DNA from: Hanleya hanleyi
Lineage: Eukaryota > Mollusca > Polyplacophora > Lepidopleurida > Hanleyidae
DNA length: 64,000 nt
NCBI GenBank assembly: GCA_036873755.1
Contig: JAVTVY010016069.1
Span: forward strand, 1 to 64,000
Reading direction: 5' to 3'
Shown here: piece after piece, positions 21,921-33,297 of the stretch
How the letters are laid out: each line of letters begins with the position of its first letter
Position numbering within the stretch: the stretch's first letter is position 1
Notes under the pieces: generated by a model
Database searches by the model: none
What the model was told of the DNA's origin: nothing
What the model saw: only the letters and a program-made list of their open reading frames with translations
Made by a program: the position numbers and the translations under genes

Positions 21921-22282
21921 GCGGTGGTCTAATGGTTAGAGCGTCGGCCTCGTAAGCGGTGGGTACTGGGTTCGATCCCAGGCCGGGTCATACCTAAGAC
22001 TTGAAAAATGGAACTTGTTGCTCTCTCGCTTACGCTCAGCATTAAGAGGATAGAACAAGGACTGGTTCGCTCGGTGTCAGTATAATGTGACTGAGTGGGG
22101 TGTCATTTCTGTCTACGGCATGATATTTCTGTGGGACAGCACTATAAAATGGCAGCATTAGATCTGCTCTGTTACAAGCAGGTACCCCTGCCCCTGCCCT
22201 AACCCCTCCCCTCTCTTCCCTTCCCCTTCGTGATATAGCTAAAAAAATGCTGAAAGCGACGTTAAACCCTACACTCACTCAC
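21921..22282 (+). mobile_element. tRNA-derived SINE, copy 2 (duplicated with its minisatellite)
   Basis: Nearly identical to copy 1 at an offset of 1182 bp, with a few substitutions and a shorter tail. Its flanking minisatellite variants are duplicated too, so this copy arose by DNA duplication rather than a new insertion. Confidence 0.88.
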
Positions 22283-23007
22283 TTGTTATCTACACTCATA
22301 TAGCAGATTGTCCCACTCTGTCCCTTGTTATCTACACTCATATAGCAGATTGTCCGAATCTGTCTCTTTTTATCTACACTCATATAGCAGCTTGTCCCAC
22401 TCTGTCTCTTTTTATCTACACTCATATAGCAGCTTGTCCCACACTGTCTCTTTTTTCTACACTCGTATATCAGCTTGTCCCACTCCGTCCCTTGTTATCT
22501 ACTCATATAGCAGCTTGTCCCACTCTGTCTCTTGTTATCTACGCTCATCTAGCAGCTTGTCCCACTCTGTCCCTTGTTATCTACACTCATATAGCAGCTT
22601 GTCCCACTGTCTCTTTTTATCTACACTCATATAGCAGCTTGTCCCACTCCGTCCCTTGTTATCTACTCACATAGCAGCTTGTCCCACTCTGTCCCTTGTT
22701 ATCTACACTCATATAGCAGATTGTCCCAATCTGTATCTTTTTATCTACACTCATATAGCAGCTTGTCCCACTCTGTCTCTTTTTATCTACACTCATATAG
22801 CAGCTTGCCCCACTCTGTCTCTTTTTTTCTACACTCATATATCAGCTTGTCCCACTCTGCCTCTTGTTATCTACACTCATATAGCAGCTTGTCCCACTCC
22901 GTCCCTTGTTATCTACTCATATAACAGTTTGTCCCACTCTGTCTCTTGTTATCTACACTCATATAGCAGCTTGCCCCACTCTGTCCCTTGCTCTCCTTAT
23001 CCCCGCG

Positions 23008-24464
23008 CTGATTCATACCGCCAAATATTCGCCTAACGGCCACTAGGGGACGCTTTTACATACAGTTACAGAAGACCAAATTGTAATCGATTTTATCAAC
23101 GGCAATTCGGATATATTTTACCTCAGTGACTGAAATAAAAGAAAGAGTCCAAAAGTCTGTCCATTTTAAATAGTCCCATGGAAGCATGTCACAAATCGAT
23201 AATTATGTCTTCAAATATTTCCCTTTTTTCCAGGGTGAATAACAAACTGATCTCCGCAAAATGGCCGCCATTACAGTGCGATATTGAAATAACTTTGTAA
23301 TTATCTCCATATAAAAGTTCAGTATTGTTGTTCTGACATACCGGGGTTCAATTACACAGGAAGACGTCATAATGTATTCGTGTTCGAGTTAGCAAAGGTC
23401 ATTGATGCCATATGAACTAATAACATTCGGTCCCTGTGTGCGTCGCTTATATCCATGCTCAGAAAAAGTGCCGAATTTTAAACAGCTCACACCTCTATGA
23501 CCGTACATGGTATTATTGATCTTTGTAGTTAACACGAATACGTTATAACGTCTCCCTATGTAACTGAGCTCCGGTACATGACACAACATTACTGGATTTT
23601 CATATTGAGAGAATTACAAAGATATTTTAAGCGTGATATGTTATCAATATCACGGAGTAATGGTAGTCTTTTTGTGGTGATATATTTGTTATTGTACACG
23701 CCGAAAATTATGCAGATGTAACTAACTGACAAGCTCCAAAGTAGACAACTGAATGCTGTTTCATGTTTCGAGAGTTTCATATCAAATTGGGTTTGTTAGT
23801 CAAACCGTGTTTAATGATGTTCAAATCTCCCTGGAGGGCGGCGAAGATCAATCTCTCTTTTCGCAAGGCTGGCGGCCTCACACACTATACAGGATAGGGC
23901 GATCCCGCTCTCTAATATGGAGGTAAAAAATGTCGTTTTTGCTCAATAACGATTGATTCCTTCTTAACCAATACATCAAAATTTCAGGCGCATTGATTTA
24001 TCTATTGTTCCATGTCATAAAATTAATTTTCCATTTGTGGAACCAGCCAATGTTGAATAAACAGCGCGAAGGATGTTTGGCACATTATTATGCAAATTAG
24101 ATAGATGAACATTTACTTTTTCACTACCATTCAATGCGGATAGATATGTCTGTATGCGCCTCAAGAGGATTTTGCTGAAGTCATTATGTGAACTGATTTA
24201 TTGGGCCAAAACCACCCTTTTCACCTCCATTTTAGAGAGCGGGATTCCCTTAACCTGGTACAAGGAGTGTTTAGTCGATATCAAACTTAACATGCGGATT
24301 TATCACTTGGTATTTTTTCCTGCGGTATCATGGCCCCAGTTATCAACCAATCAGTGATAGTATGAGGAATTTAAAATGAACCCAGCTTTACAGCAAAACG
24401 ATTGACAACACAGATAAAGCGCCTCTAGCGGTTATTAGGCGAATATCAGGCGAGTTGAATCAGC
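23008..24464. mobile_element. 1.46-kb inverted-repeat element
   Basis: The left end GCTGATTCATACCGCCAAAT, then ATTCGCCTAACGGCCACTAG, matches the complement of the right end (CTCTAGCGGTTATTAGGCGA, then a stretch ending GAATCAGC). TIRs span about 50-60 bp with mismatches. A second inverted pair lies inside: ATCCCGCTCTCTAATATGGA near 23909 and the complement near 24228-24245. This suggests a nested element of about 340 bp. No transposase frame was seen. Confidence 0.65.
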
Positions 24465-24851
24465 ATTACACGTTTCCGATACGCCACATGATGTAAATAT
24501 CTCCACTAGAGCTCTTGTAGGTGCAGTGCACAGATACACATGAGAGTGAAAATCGTTCGTCCTTTATATAGTCATTTGACCAATGCTATCGTTATATTCT
24601 GTCCCAGGTTATATATAGTGTCTGGGTCCGACAATCTTGGTTCGACGAGCTCAGGTTATGGGTTGGATTCCAGTAGACTATAGGAATGTTTGTTAAATCA
24701 AGGTATTCCGAAGGCGGGTCCAGTATTTTAGGCTAGGAGGCCAGATGTTTATACCCGATTGCATTTTCCTCCGTGTTCCAAATGTATATCCAAGAAACAC
24801 ATGCCATCTCGACATGACATATTTGTCGAAAACGTGTAGGAGGATATTTCA
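24465..24851. other. Spacer, no feature seen
   Basis: No coding or repeat signal is supported. Confidence 0.4.
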
Positions 24852-25064
24852 CAGCTATTCCGGGAATGTTTTCTTTAGTCAAGTCACATGACTGATTTTA
24901 TTATCAGCTATTCCGGGAATGTTCTCTCTGGTCGAGTCACATGACTGATTTTATTATCAGCTATTCCGGGAATGTTCTCTCTATTCAAGTCACATGACTG
25001 ATTTTATTATCAGCTATTCCTGGAATGTTCTCTCTAGTCAAGTAACATGGCTAATTTTATGATC
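24852..25064. repeat. 53-bp repeat, four units with STAT- and M-box-like motifs
   Basis: Units start with CAGCTATTCC at 24852, 24905, 24958 and 25011. Each contains TTCC(G/T)GGAA, matching the STAT palindrome TTCCNGGAA. The first three contain GTCACATGAC, an M-box/E-box-like site, degraded in unit 4. Confidence 0.85.
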
Positions 25065-25065
25065 C

Positions 25066-25677
25066 GAGTTATGCCGTACGGACCAAGGCGATTCACTGAT
25101 GAAAAAAAACGTCAGAAAATAGATAAGAAATTCACAATCCCCAAGTCACACTGTCATAATGTATGGTCCATGCGAGTTCGCGGCGATACAGCAAAAATAG
25201 CAACCAGAAACACTTTTCCAACATCTATATCCACTCCCTCGCCTAAGGAAAAGTTTTCACACAATCAAATTCAGATAAAACTCTTGTATTCATTTTTGGT
25301 ACCGGTACGGTACTTTATAATGTGGAATTCAAGGTATTGTGGTATTGATGGACACACATGTATAACGTTATATGTATTTTGGTCTAAAAATACGAAATTG
25401 CAGGGTTAATTCCGGAGCATTCAATAGAGTTTTGAAAAAGCCGTTGTACCAATATAGTGGAGACATTTCTTGAACGGTATATTCGCGACTGTATTTGGAA
25501 TGCATCTAAGTGTTTCTGGCTGCTATTTTCTGAGTATCCCGAACCCGGATGGACCATACGTTATGACCGTGGGAGGACGTGAATGTCTGGTCTATTTTCT
25601 GGCATTTTATTTTCGTCAGTGAATCGCCTTGGATCGTACGGCATGACTATGATAATAACACCAGAGTCGTGTTACTT
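25066..25677. repeat. Inverted repeat with ~180-bp arms
   Basis: ATGCCGTACGGACCAAGGCG at 25071 is mirrored by the complement of CGCCTTGGATCGTACGGCAT (about 25625-25644). Similarity continues inward (GATTCACTGA, CAGAAAATAGA, TATGGTCCAT, GCAACCAGAAACACTT) to about 25219 and from about 25507. The arms are clearly diverged. A 120-codon frame across the left arm is not conserved in the right arm and is not called. Confidence 0.7.
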
Positions 25678-26396
25678 GGCTATGATCCCCTGCCAGATAA
25701 ATGAATAGAGTATTTAATATAGTTTTTAGTATATAGCACTTTTATATAGATCTTTGGTCTTGCCAACACTAGTTTTTACAAGTTTGCTTGTCAATATCTT
25801 TGTGTATAGTTTCCAAGGTATTTGCCAATGTCCTGCTCTTTGTTGTATGTTAGGAGTAACCACCCCTTGATCAATGTACGTTACATTTGATTGCAATAAA
25901 CATCGTATCGTATCGTATCGTATGTTCTCGCCTGTTCCTTACTGAGTGTAACAGCCAGGAAACGTTTAGGGCTGGATGCGTCATCCTTTTGACATGCAAC
26001 TTTTGAACACGTCCCTCGTGGTAAAGGCTTGAATCCTGCATGTATGAATGTCTGTCATTTTGAATGCTAGCTATTGATGAAGAAAACATGTATGTGCAAG
26101 AGTGGCTGATAAACTATCTGATGAAGCGACCTCAGTTGAGAGACCTGAGCCAATGTAATAATGGACAGTGGATACAGATTAGATGGGAGTGTAAATTGTA
26201 AGTCTAGTGTTGAACAATCGGTTGGGATCAGGAGAGAACAGGCCCGACATAGCTGTGAAGCTCTATGACAAATTTAGTATACCCTGCTATAGAGAAACAA
26301 CCATAACTGGATAAAATTAGATACTGCTGTGCACAGTCTCTTTCAATGTCGTATAAGTAGTCTGTCATGAAAAATAAGTAGTACACGGGAACAACG
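25678..26396. other. Spacer with a (CGTAT)n microsatellite
   Basis: Four CGTAT units lie at 25904-25923. Otherwise no supported feature. Confidence 0.5.
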
Positions 26397-26606
26397 GAGG
26401 CCCGTAGCTGAGGGGGTTTTGGAGGGTTCGGGCGAACACACTCCCCCCCCACTTCTTCGGAAATATTATATATTTTTCTCATATAAATGCCCATTCAAAC
26501 TGAAGCAAACCCCCTATTTGCCCCTTTTCTCATACAACGAAACCCCCTAATGTGCCCTTTTGGAGTGAAGGCGAACCACCCCTCAGTAAACCCTGGCCTA
26601 CGGCCT
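26397..26606. mobile_element. hAT-like MITE, copy 2
   Basis: Shares GGCCCGTAGCTGAGGGGGTT, ATAAATGCCC, TTCTCATACAACGAA and GCGAACCACCCC with the family at 7104, 28952 and 54260. It abuts the left arm of the foldback element beginning about 26592, and its end sequence CCTACGGCC is part of or adjacent to that TIR. Confidence 0.65.
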
Positions 26607-28167
26607 AGTCCAATAAAATGGATCGTTCAGGCTCTTGCTTAATATGCTGGAGTTATTGGGAGCCAGAACGTCCTATAGAAAATGTCATTTTGTCCATAGG
26701 AGCCACGCTGACCACTACAACGACCCCTCGAAATTCACTGTTTTTGTCGAAATACAGCAATGCCATGTCTACTCACCATGCAAAAACTGTTCTTTGGTAT
26801 GTTTTCATCCAAGTCGCACCACTAGTAATTGTGGATGGGTCCGCAATAAATTATATCAAACCGTCAAAGTTAGTGTGTCGTAAATTCAGCAGCCAATTTC
26901 TCCCCTGGAAGCATGGCTTCCTCATAGTACAACGACAAATAATAGAATGGAAGCGAGGCCACAAACACCACGTGACACTGCCCGCGATCAACTTTCACAT
27001 GCGAAATGGACTACCACTGACTCTGATGAGGAACAAAAAGGGGCTAATGCCGCTTTGAAAACTTACGCCAATGAACAAGAGGTAACGTACCGCTTTCCGT
27101 TACACGACTACATCTCTGCAGGCAGAAGCAGCATACAAGGGCTGAGTGTATTTGGGAAACAACACTCTGCGGGGAGATCGCACTGTGATCACTCGGGAAC
27201 AGGTTATTTCGAACTGATTAAACCCCCAGAGGTAGACAACTCGAATTTTAATCACATAATTTATTTTTTTGTGGCATTTTAACCCAAGCCAAAAGATGTT
27301 TTGTTTACTAGAATGGTTTAACGGAGATTTATTATCGACGAAGATAGCAACAAGAACAACATGGTCGTGTGAGACATCAAATCGAACAATCCGGGAATTT
27401 TTTTACTTTTTGGAAAATCCGGAAATCCGGATATATCTGGAATACTCCAATCTCTGTAATTAATATTTGAAAAAAGGAAAATTTGGCAACTTTTGATTAA
27501 TATTTTGTTTATTGAAATATCGAGTTTGTACAGGCCTATTGAAATATTGACACCCCTATGGAGCGCGATATTCGTTAGAATGAAGTAGAGTTACTCCAAC
27601 AATATATTACCGTTGTACGCCCTCACTTCACAGGCATATTTCACCGTATCCCCCTCCCCCCCCCAATATGACACGTTAGGATTTTCTCGCGGGAAGCTGG
27701 TGTCGCTTATTGATTTGCAAATGACAGCCCCTTTTTGTTCCCCGTTCGTGTCAGCGCTTGTTCATTTCGCATACCGCGGGCTGTGTCACGTGGTGTTTGT
27801 GGCCTCGCTTCCATTCTATTATTTGTCGTTGTACTATGAGGAAGCCATGCTTCCAGGGGAGAAATTGGCTGCTGAATTTACGACACACTAACTTTGACGG
27901 TTTGATATAATTTATTGCGGACCCATCCACAATTACTAGTGGTGCGACTTGGATGAAAACATACCAGAGAACAGTTTTTGCATGGTGAGTAGACATGGCA
28001 TTGCTGTATTTCGACAAAAACAGTGAATTTCGAGGGGTCGTTGTAGTGGTCAGCGTGGCTCCTATGGACAAAATGACATTTTCTATAGGACGTTCTGGCT
28101 CCCAATAACTCCAGCATATTAAACAAGAGCCTGAACGATCCATTTTATTGGACTAGCTACGGCCCTG
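26592..28167. mobile_element. 1.6-kb foldback element with ~400-bp terminal inverted repeats
   Basis: The arms (about 26605-27010 and 27755-28160) are nearly identical inverted copies. The innermost shared block is a CACGTGACAC-type sequence, and the outermost is CTAGTCCAATAAAATGGATC. The right end carries CTACGGCCCTG, the complement of the CAGGGCCGTAG TIR seen in the hAT-like MITEs, so it may be a larger relative. Both arms contain the same 120-codon open frame, which reflects arm identity and resembles no known protein. The central 750 bp has no transposase motif. Confidence 0.75.
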
Positions 28168-28641
28168 AACCAACCAGATATCAAATCGTCATGCAAATTC
28201 CATGATGCAACGTGAGGTCAAAGCATAGACGAAGAAGAGAAAGCAAATCACTCACAAGGAGGACTGAACTCTGAGGCAGCTGAGCAGGCTATGTACAACG
28301 TACGTCCAGTCTCCCTGAACTTTCGCTTGAGAGACAGGAATTACATTAATTTGGATACTCCATGGAAGGCTCTCATACGAGGAATGCGATACAGTGGAAA
28401 TCCATGTGTCAGGGTTAATGAACAAACCTGGATTTCCGAATAAATGCAAGGAAATTTGAATTTTGGTTTCATTTGTATTTGACGTGAACACAACACTTTT
28501 CGACTTGGTTTCAGGTGCTCATCTTGCCACAATGTGAAGTCTACCGCGCGTTTGATATTTCCGCCATTGAGGTCGCAGTTTGTTCACTCGGGACTTTCAG
28601 CTTGGCGATTGAGACCATAATTGGTGAGTATGGTTGGTTAG
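28168..28641. other. Spacer containing the second copy of the 12540 repeat
   Basis: CGACTTGGTTTCAGGTGCTC and GTCTACCGCGCG (28500-28551) match the block at 12540-12720. Nothing else was recognised. Confidence 0.45.
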
Positions 28642-28771
28642 TAGTCCAGTATAACGTGACATCAGGCTTTCTTTTTTAATATGCTTTTGTTTACTGACAA
28701 GCCTGGTAGTTACGTCGGCTTTCATAGTTGATACAAATCAAACTATCACCTCCAACATAATGTATGAGCAA

Positions 28772-30222
28772 GGTATCCGGTCAATTCACCCACAAACTGA
28801 TTCACCCACAACCGATTCACCCACAACTTCAGCTCGATTCACCCATAAAGAAAAGTCAACTCACCCACAACCAGGTCAGTTCACCCACAGGACTGGTTTA
28901 TTCAACATATTTAATGGATATGGATATGAAGTACATCCAGGATACCTGGTTCAGGGCCGTAGCCAGGATTTGCTAAGGGTGGTTCGCCTTCTCTCCAAAA
29001 AAAGGGCACATCAGGAGGTTCTCTGTATGGGAAAAGGGGCAAACAGGGGGTTCGCTTCAGTTTGAAAAGGGCATTTATATGAGAAAAATATATAATATTT
29101 CCGAATGGGGGGTTCGCCGAGAAAAACCCCCTTGGCTACGGGCCTGTGGTTGGAGAACTCGGTCTGGCTGTATGAAGCCATCCTTGTGAGCCAGTGTATC
29201 GATCTATCTGTCAAATCAACCCAATCAGTGAATGCACTAAGCTAGCTGATAAGGCCAATCTGGTGCGAGCTAAGTGTGAATTTCATCGCAGGCCCAACTG
29301 CTTAGTATTTAACTTGAAATGTGAAGATATGTTTTATATCCTTGAACCTCTGCTCTTCCGTGAGGCAGAGTTTCTAAACTTGCAGATGAGACTGGTATCG
29401 GCGGGAAAACTTTGAAGAAGAAAAAAAAAAGAAAATCTACTGTCAGATCCAAGGAAAGATTTTTGGATTATGGGGAGAGTATCGTGATGGAAGTAAGACT
29501 GCATCCCAGCTTCTGCGAGCCATCGGAAACCTGTATGGTCCAACAGCATCAACTGCTCTTCCTTAATTTTCTTTTTCCATAATTTTGTTCTAAATGCTGG
29601 AATTTTAATCAAAGGATGCTTTTATATTTTATTTGCTAATCTGTTACACTGCTCAATTACATGTATGAAGCTATAACATTTATATGTATGAAACATGACT
29701 ATTTTAAGAAACAGAGATTATACAATATAGGTATTATATTTCATGGTCTATATTGTGTATATTTTATTCAAAAACATGTAATATTCAAACTTGATCATTC
29801 TGAAGAATAAAATGTACTTACATAGACTAAGCATTGCTTTGCCTCTTATTTGTAATCTACCCATAGATTATTTATACAATGAGTGATTGTTTACTACACT
29901 GTGACACCTATGGATTAATTCTCAGTTACTTTAAATGTTGCTTTGAAATCAACCTTGGCTAAAATTCTATTGTTTATTAATTTTCCGTAACACTTTTCCA
30001 GACTATTGCCCTCCAAAAAGCAGTCAAATTAATTGCCCAATATATGCAATATACCCATGTCCTGAAATTTAGTCATTATGTATGTTGAATATAGCAACGC
30101 TGAGACTGTGGGTGAATTGACCTGGTTGTGGGTGAGTTGACTTTTTTGTGGGTGAATCGACCTGAAGTTGTGGGTGAATTGGTTGTGGGTGAATCGGTTT
30201 GTGGGTAAATTGACTGTGAATC
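28772..30222. mobile_element. 1451-bp TIR element with 8-bp target duplication ATGAGCAA
   Basis: ATGAGCAA flanks both sides (28764-28771, 30223-30230). The intact right arm of the host palindrome shows the uninterrupted site. Ends are inverted repeats: the left has GGTCAATTCACCCACAAACT and the right complement has AGTCAATTTACCCACAAACC, each followed by several CACCCACAA boxes. An 8-bp duplication fits hAT-, P- or Merlin-type transposases. No transposase is encoded. A smaller MITE sits inside at 28952. Confidence 0.82.
28952..29146. mobile_element. 195-bp hAT-like MITE, copy 3 (innermost)
   Basis: Ends are CAGGGCCGTAGCCAGG and CTTGGCTACGGGCCTG, with TGGTT directly repeated on both sides (5-bp duplication). 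It lies inside the 28772-30222 element and is the innermost of three nested insertions. Confidence 0.82.
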
Positions 30223-31391
30223 ATGAGCAAAAACGGCTCAAAATGAAAAAAATAAAAAAGAATTTCCCTGCCCACTCACCTCAATAATTGATGTTCATCT
30301 GGAGACTTTTCTTCGTGCAATCGATCTTTTCTCACAATATGGCGACAAAGGAAAGGACTTTGACCCTCATCATTATACGGGTATATGACGTGCTCACTAA
30401 ACTGCTCGCAATGTTTGGGGGAACTCCCTGGGCCACAAAGGGGCCTTCTGGAATTATCATATTATGTTACGGAGTATCAATTAAATAACAATTGAACGGC
30501 CGTCTTGCGATCTTGCGGGTCCAATGGAATAAAGACAGCACAGATTGCTTGGATATGCTCTTCCTTCAAATTGTACGACAAACGTCTTTTACACCTGTCT
30601 TCATCTAGCTTCACAATTTCCTCTGGGGACATATTGATAAAGGTCACACACAAATATGCATTCTCATGGCATCAGATTGTATATCCCAGGCTTTTGTCAT
30701 ATATACCTTGTTTACCGACGGTTTGGAGGTTACAAACTCTGACGTTGGGAGAATGCACACAACGGTGTATATGGCGAAAGATAGGGCAGTGTTTTTCTTT
30801 ATATATTGTGAGAAATACAACGGTCATTGAGGAATTGTGAATGAATGTGTGAAGAGCAAATCCAAGCAATCCGTGCTGTCTTCATTCCATTGTACCAGTT
30901 TGATCGCAACACAGCCGTTTAATTGTTATTTAATTGATACTCTGTAACATAATACGATAATTCCAGAAGGCCCCTTCGTGGGCCTGGGAGTTCCCCCAAA
31001 CATTGCGTACGATGCGCTCAGTTTAGAGAGCACGTGATATACCCATATAAGGATAAGGGTCAAAGTACTTTCCTTTGTTGCCATATTGCGAGAACAGATT
31101 GATCGCACGAAGAAAAGTCTCCAGATAAACAAGGTGCACTCCCATGTTATTGGACGTGTCTGAGTTGGAAATTACGTGATATGTATGCAGTATGTATTGA
31201 TATTTCAAATTATCAAGGTGAGTGGGCAGGGAAATGCTTTATTTTTTGCATTTTGGGTCGTTTTTTCCGCTCATATGTTGGCGGTGGTAGTTTGATTTGT
31301 CTTTACTATGAAAGCTGACGTGACTACCAAGCTTGTCAGTAAACAACGTCATATTAAAAAAGAAAGCCTGGTGTCACGTTATAGTGGACTA

Positions 31392-31949
31392 GTCTCTATA
31401 GATAAGACCAGGTCGGAAACCAATTTTTTTTTCGCAGGAACCTTTTAGGCCCAATCGTTCATAATTTCGAGATTTGCGCTGAAATTTTTGGCACAATCAT
31501 GCTCTACTTGCCTGTAAATGAAATGGTGTGTACATTCATACATTGTATCTGAGTTCTCATAGTTTTTTAATAAATCCACAGAGAACGCCAAATAGAACAT
31601 CGTCGTTTTCATCGACTTCAGACATGGCCACCGTCATCTTATCCGATACTCTCGAACCGAGTGATATGGTGCACTGTTCATCGAAATGCAGTGAAGTTAT
31701 ACACATTGCTTAAAGTTGAGCACTTGGTTCGAGACTATTTCTCTCGCGCGTGTACCTGGATACAGCCTCTGTGTAGTCAAAGAAAACGACATGGTGGAAG
31801 AGTGGACAAATTCCTGTTTTAAATGGAATTAGGGAAAACAGGATTGGATTATCACTACTGAAGTAGGTTTCAATAGCTTAACTGTTAATAAAGGTAACTG
31901 AAAACAGTTTTGCCAATTTGGTACAAATTTTTTTCTCGAAATGAAGTTT
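31392..31949. other. Spacer, no supported feature
   Basis: No recognisable gene or element. Confidence 0.4.
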
Positions 31950-32660
31950 TAGTTTTCGACAGCATGAAAATTGGTTTCCGGCCTGTCCTTATACTTAGAC
32001 GCAATATGGACTCCAGTGCCACCCGATATATACATCTCGCAATAACTGTCTTCCGATATACAAGGAATGCTAATACCTGTGGTTCCTACTATGCCATGAT
32101 GCATCTCGATGAACTTACATGTACACTCTGGGATCACACGGCTCCATGGGTCGATCGGCTCCATCCGGCATCCCTTCCCGCTCTCTGTCCATTTGTTTTA
32201 GTGAGTTGCTCATCCGTCTGCAATCAGTCTTCAAACATCAACGGTCGGTTGAATTCTCCGCAATTATATGCGTACGTATCAAGTGATCAGCAACGTATCG
32301 TGCGGATCACGTGGCCATCCGTACGAAGATAATGGCGGAAGTTGAACCTGTCTTGGATGTTTGAAGTCTGATTGCAGATGGATGAGCTCTTCACGGCAAT
32401 CAAACTTTTTGCCGAACTCAATAAAACAACTCAACAGAGAGCTGGAAGGGGTTGTTTTATTGCCGAATGGAGCCGATTGACCCATGGAGTCATGTGATCC
32501 CGGACTGTACATGTAATTTCATTGAGAGGCATAATGACGTAGTAGAAACGAACGAAGCCATGTCAACTTGGCTACGTTCGTGTCCAGTCTCTATGTATGA
32601 CAGTTATTTATTCCCAGTTGCACTAGGTAGAGACGAGGTGTTGCGTATCAGAATTGAGGT
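31950..32660. repeat. Near-continuous palindrome, ~300-bp arms
   Basis: Arms meet around 32330-32345. ATGGAGCCGATTGACCCATG (32466) mirrors CATGGGTCGATCGGCTCCAT (32145), and the match continues outward through TGTACATGTAA and CATTGAGAGGCATAATG. Divergence rises outward. No protein is supported in either arm. Confidence 0.7.
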
Positions 32661-33130
32661 CGAGGTCAGAGATCAAAGGCCAATCTGACCTGAAAACGCG
32701 AATCATTGAAACCCTTTTTTTGAGACGATTTATATGGCGGAAACGGTCGCGATGACCCCATTAGCCGAGGAATCAAAAATTACAATTTTTGTGTCAGTAG
32801 ATAGGGGTGGACGACTTGTCACGTACCAAATTTGAGGTCAAGTTCAAATTATGTTTAAGGTCATGGAGACCCCGAAATCAGGGAATTTTTAATAATCGCA
32901 TTTTTTTAGACAGTGGATAGATTAGGGGGAGACGATGTGTCACACACCAAAATTGAGATCAAGGTCAAAGGTCAAAGTCACTGTGACCCCAAAATCAAAT
33001 CTCGATCTTTTTGTATCTGTGGATATATCAAGGTGACGATGTGTCATGTACCAAAGTTTAAGGTCAAGGTCAAAATCACTGTGACCCCAAAATCAAGAAA
33101 TCATTAAAAATCGACAATGTGACCTGATGA
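32640..33130. repeat. Degenerate 100-120-bp repeats rich in AGGTCA
   Basis: GA(C/T)(T/G)TGTCA..TACCAA-type boxes at about 32814, 32935 and 33037 are each followed by AAGGTCAA and CACTGTGACCCC. Resembles a common invertebrate repeat. Confidence 0.65.
32962..32974 (+). promoter_or_regulatory. Perfect DR1 nuclear-receptor-type motif
   Basis: AGGTCA-A-AGGTCA is followed by further half-site-like AAAGTCA and inverted TGACCC. It lies within a repeat; function is not implied. Confidence 0.4.
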
Positions 33131-33297
33131 CATATTGTCCATCCCCACCAAGATAGAAGTCCCTGACAAAACTATATTGGCAAAGTGAGCATACGTACAT
33201 GTATGGTATTTCAATCTGCACTTTTAAATTACCCAAGCAATACCCTGACGTCATTATTTTCATCACCTACTGAAAATACGATACTGTTCTGGATTAA

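Larger units (their letters stand above)
20088..22995. repeat. 42-bp minisatellite with SINE-containing 1182-bp block duplication
   Basis: Unit: CTTGTTATCTACACTCATAT followed by AGCAGCTTGTCCCACTCTGTCC. Units carry small variants (CTTTTTATC, TGTCTC, CCGTCC) that repeat in the same order after 1182 bp. A SINE at 20739 and its copy at 21921 sit in matching positions, so a SINE-bearing block was duplicated, presumably by unequal exchange. The unit is 14 codons long, so three frames stay open for up to 195 codons; none is considered a protein. Confidence 0.92.
28642..31391. mobile_element. Palindromic element (outer member of a three-level nest)
   Basis: The left arm TAGTCCAGTATAACGTGACA (28642 onward) is the inverse complement of the right end TGTCACGTTATAGTGGACTA (to 31391). 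The left arm resumes after an insertion at 30231. The arm pair 30231-30580 / 30855-31260 continues the match (GCATTTCCCTGCCCACTCAC and TCTGGAGACTTTTCTTCGTG type sequence). With the insertion removed the element is about 1.3 kb with arms of about 450-540 bp and a loop near 30580-30855. TA flanks both ends but could be part of the TIR. No transposase frame. Confidence 0.8.

Noticed and set aside
26618..27058. 146-codon frame duplicated at 28143-27751 as a possible conserved protein
   Set aside because: The two frames lie in the inverted arms of one foldback element, so their identity reflects arm identity and not selection on a protein.
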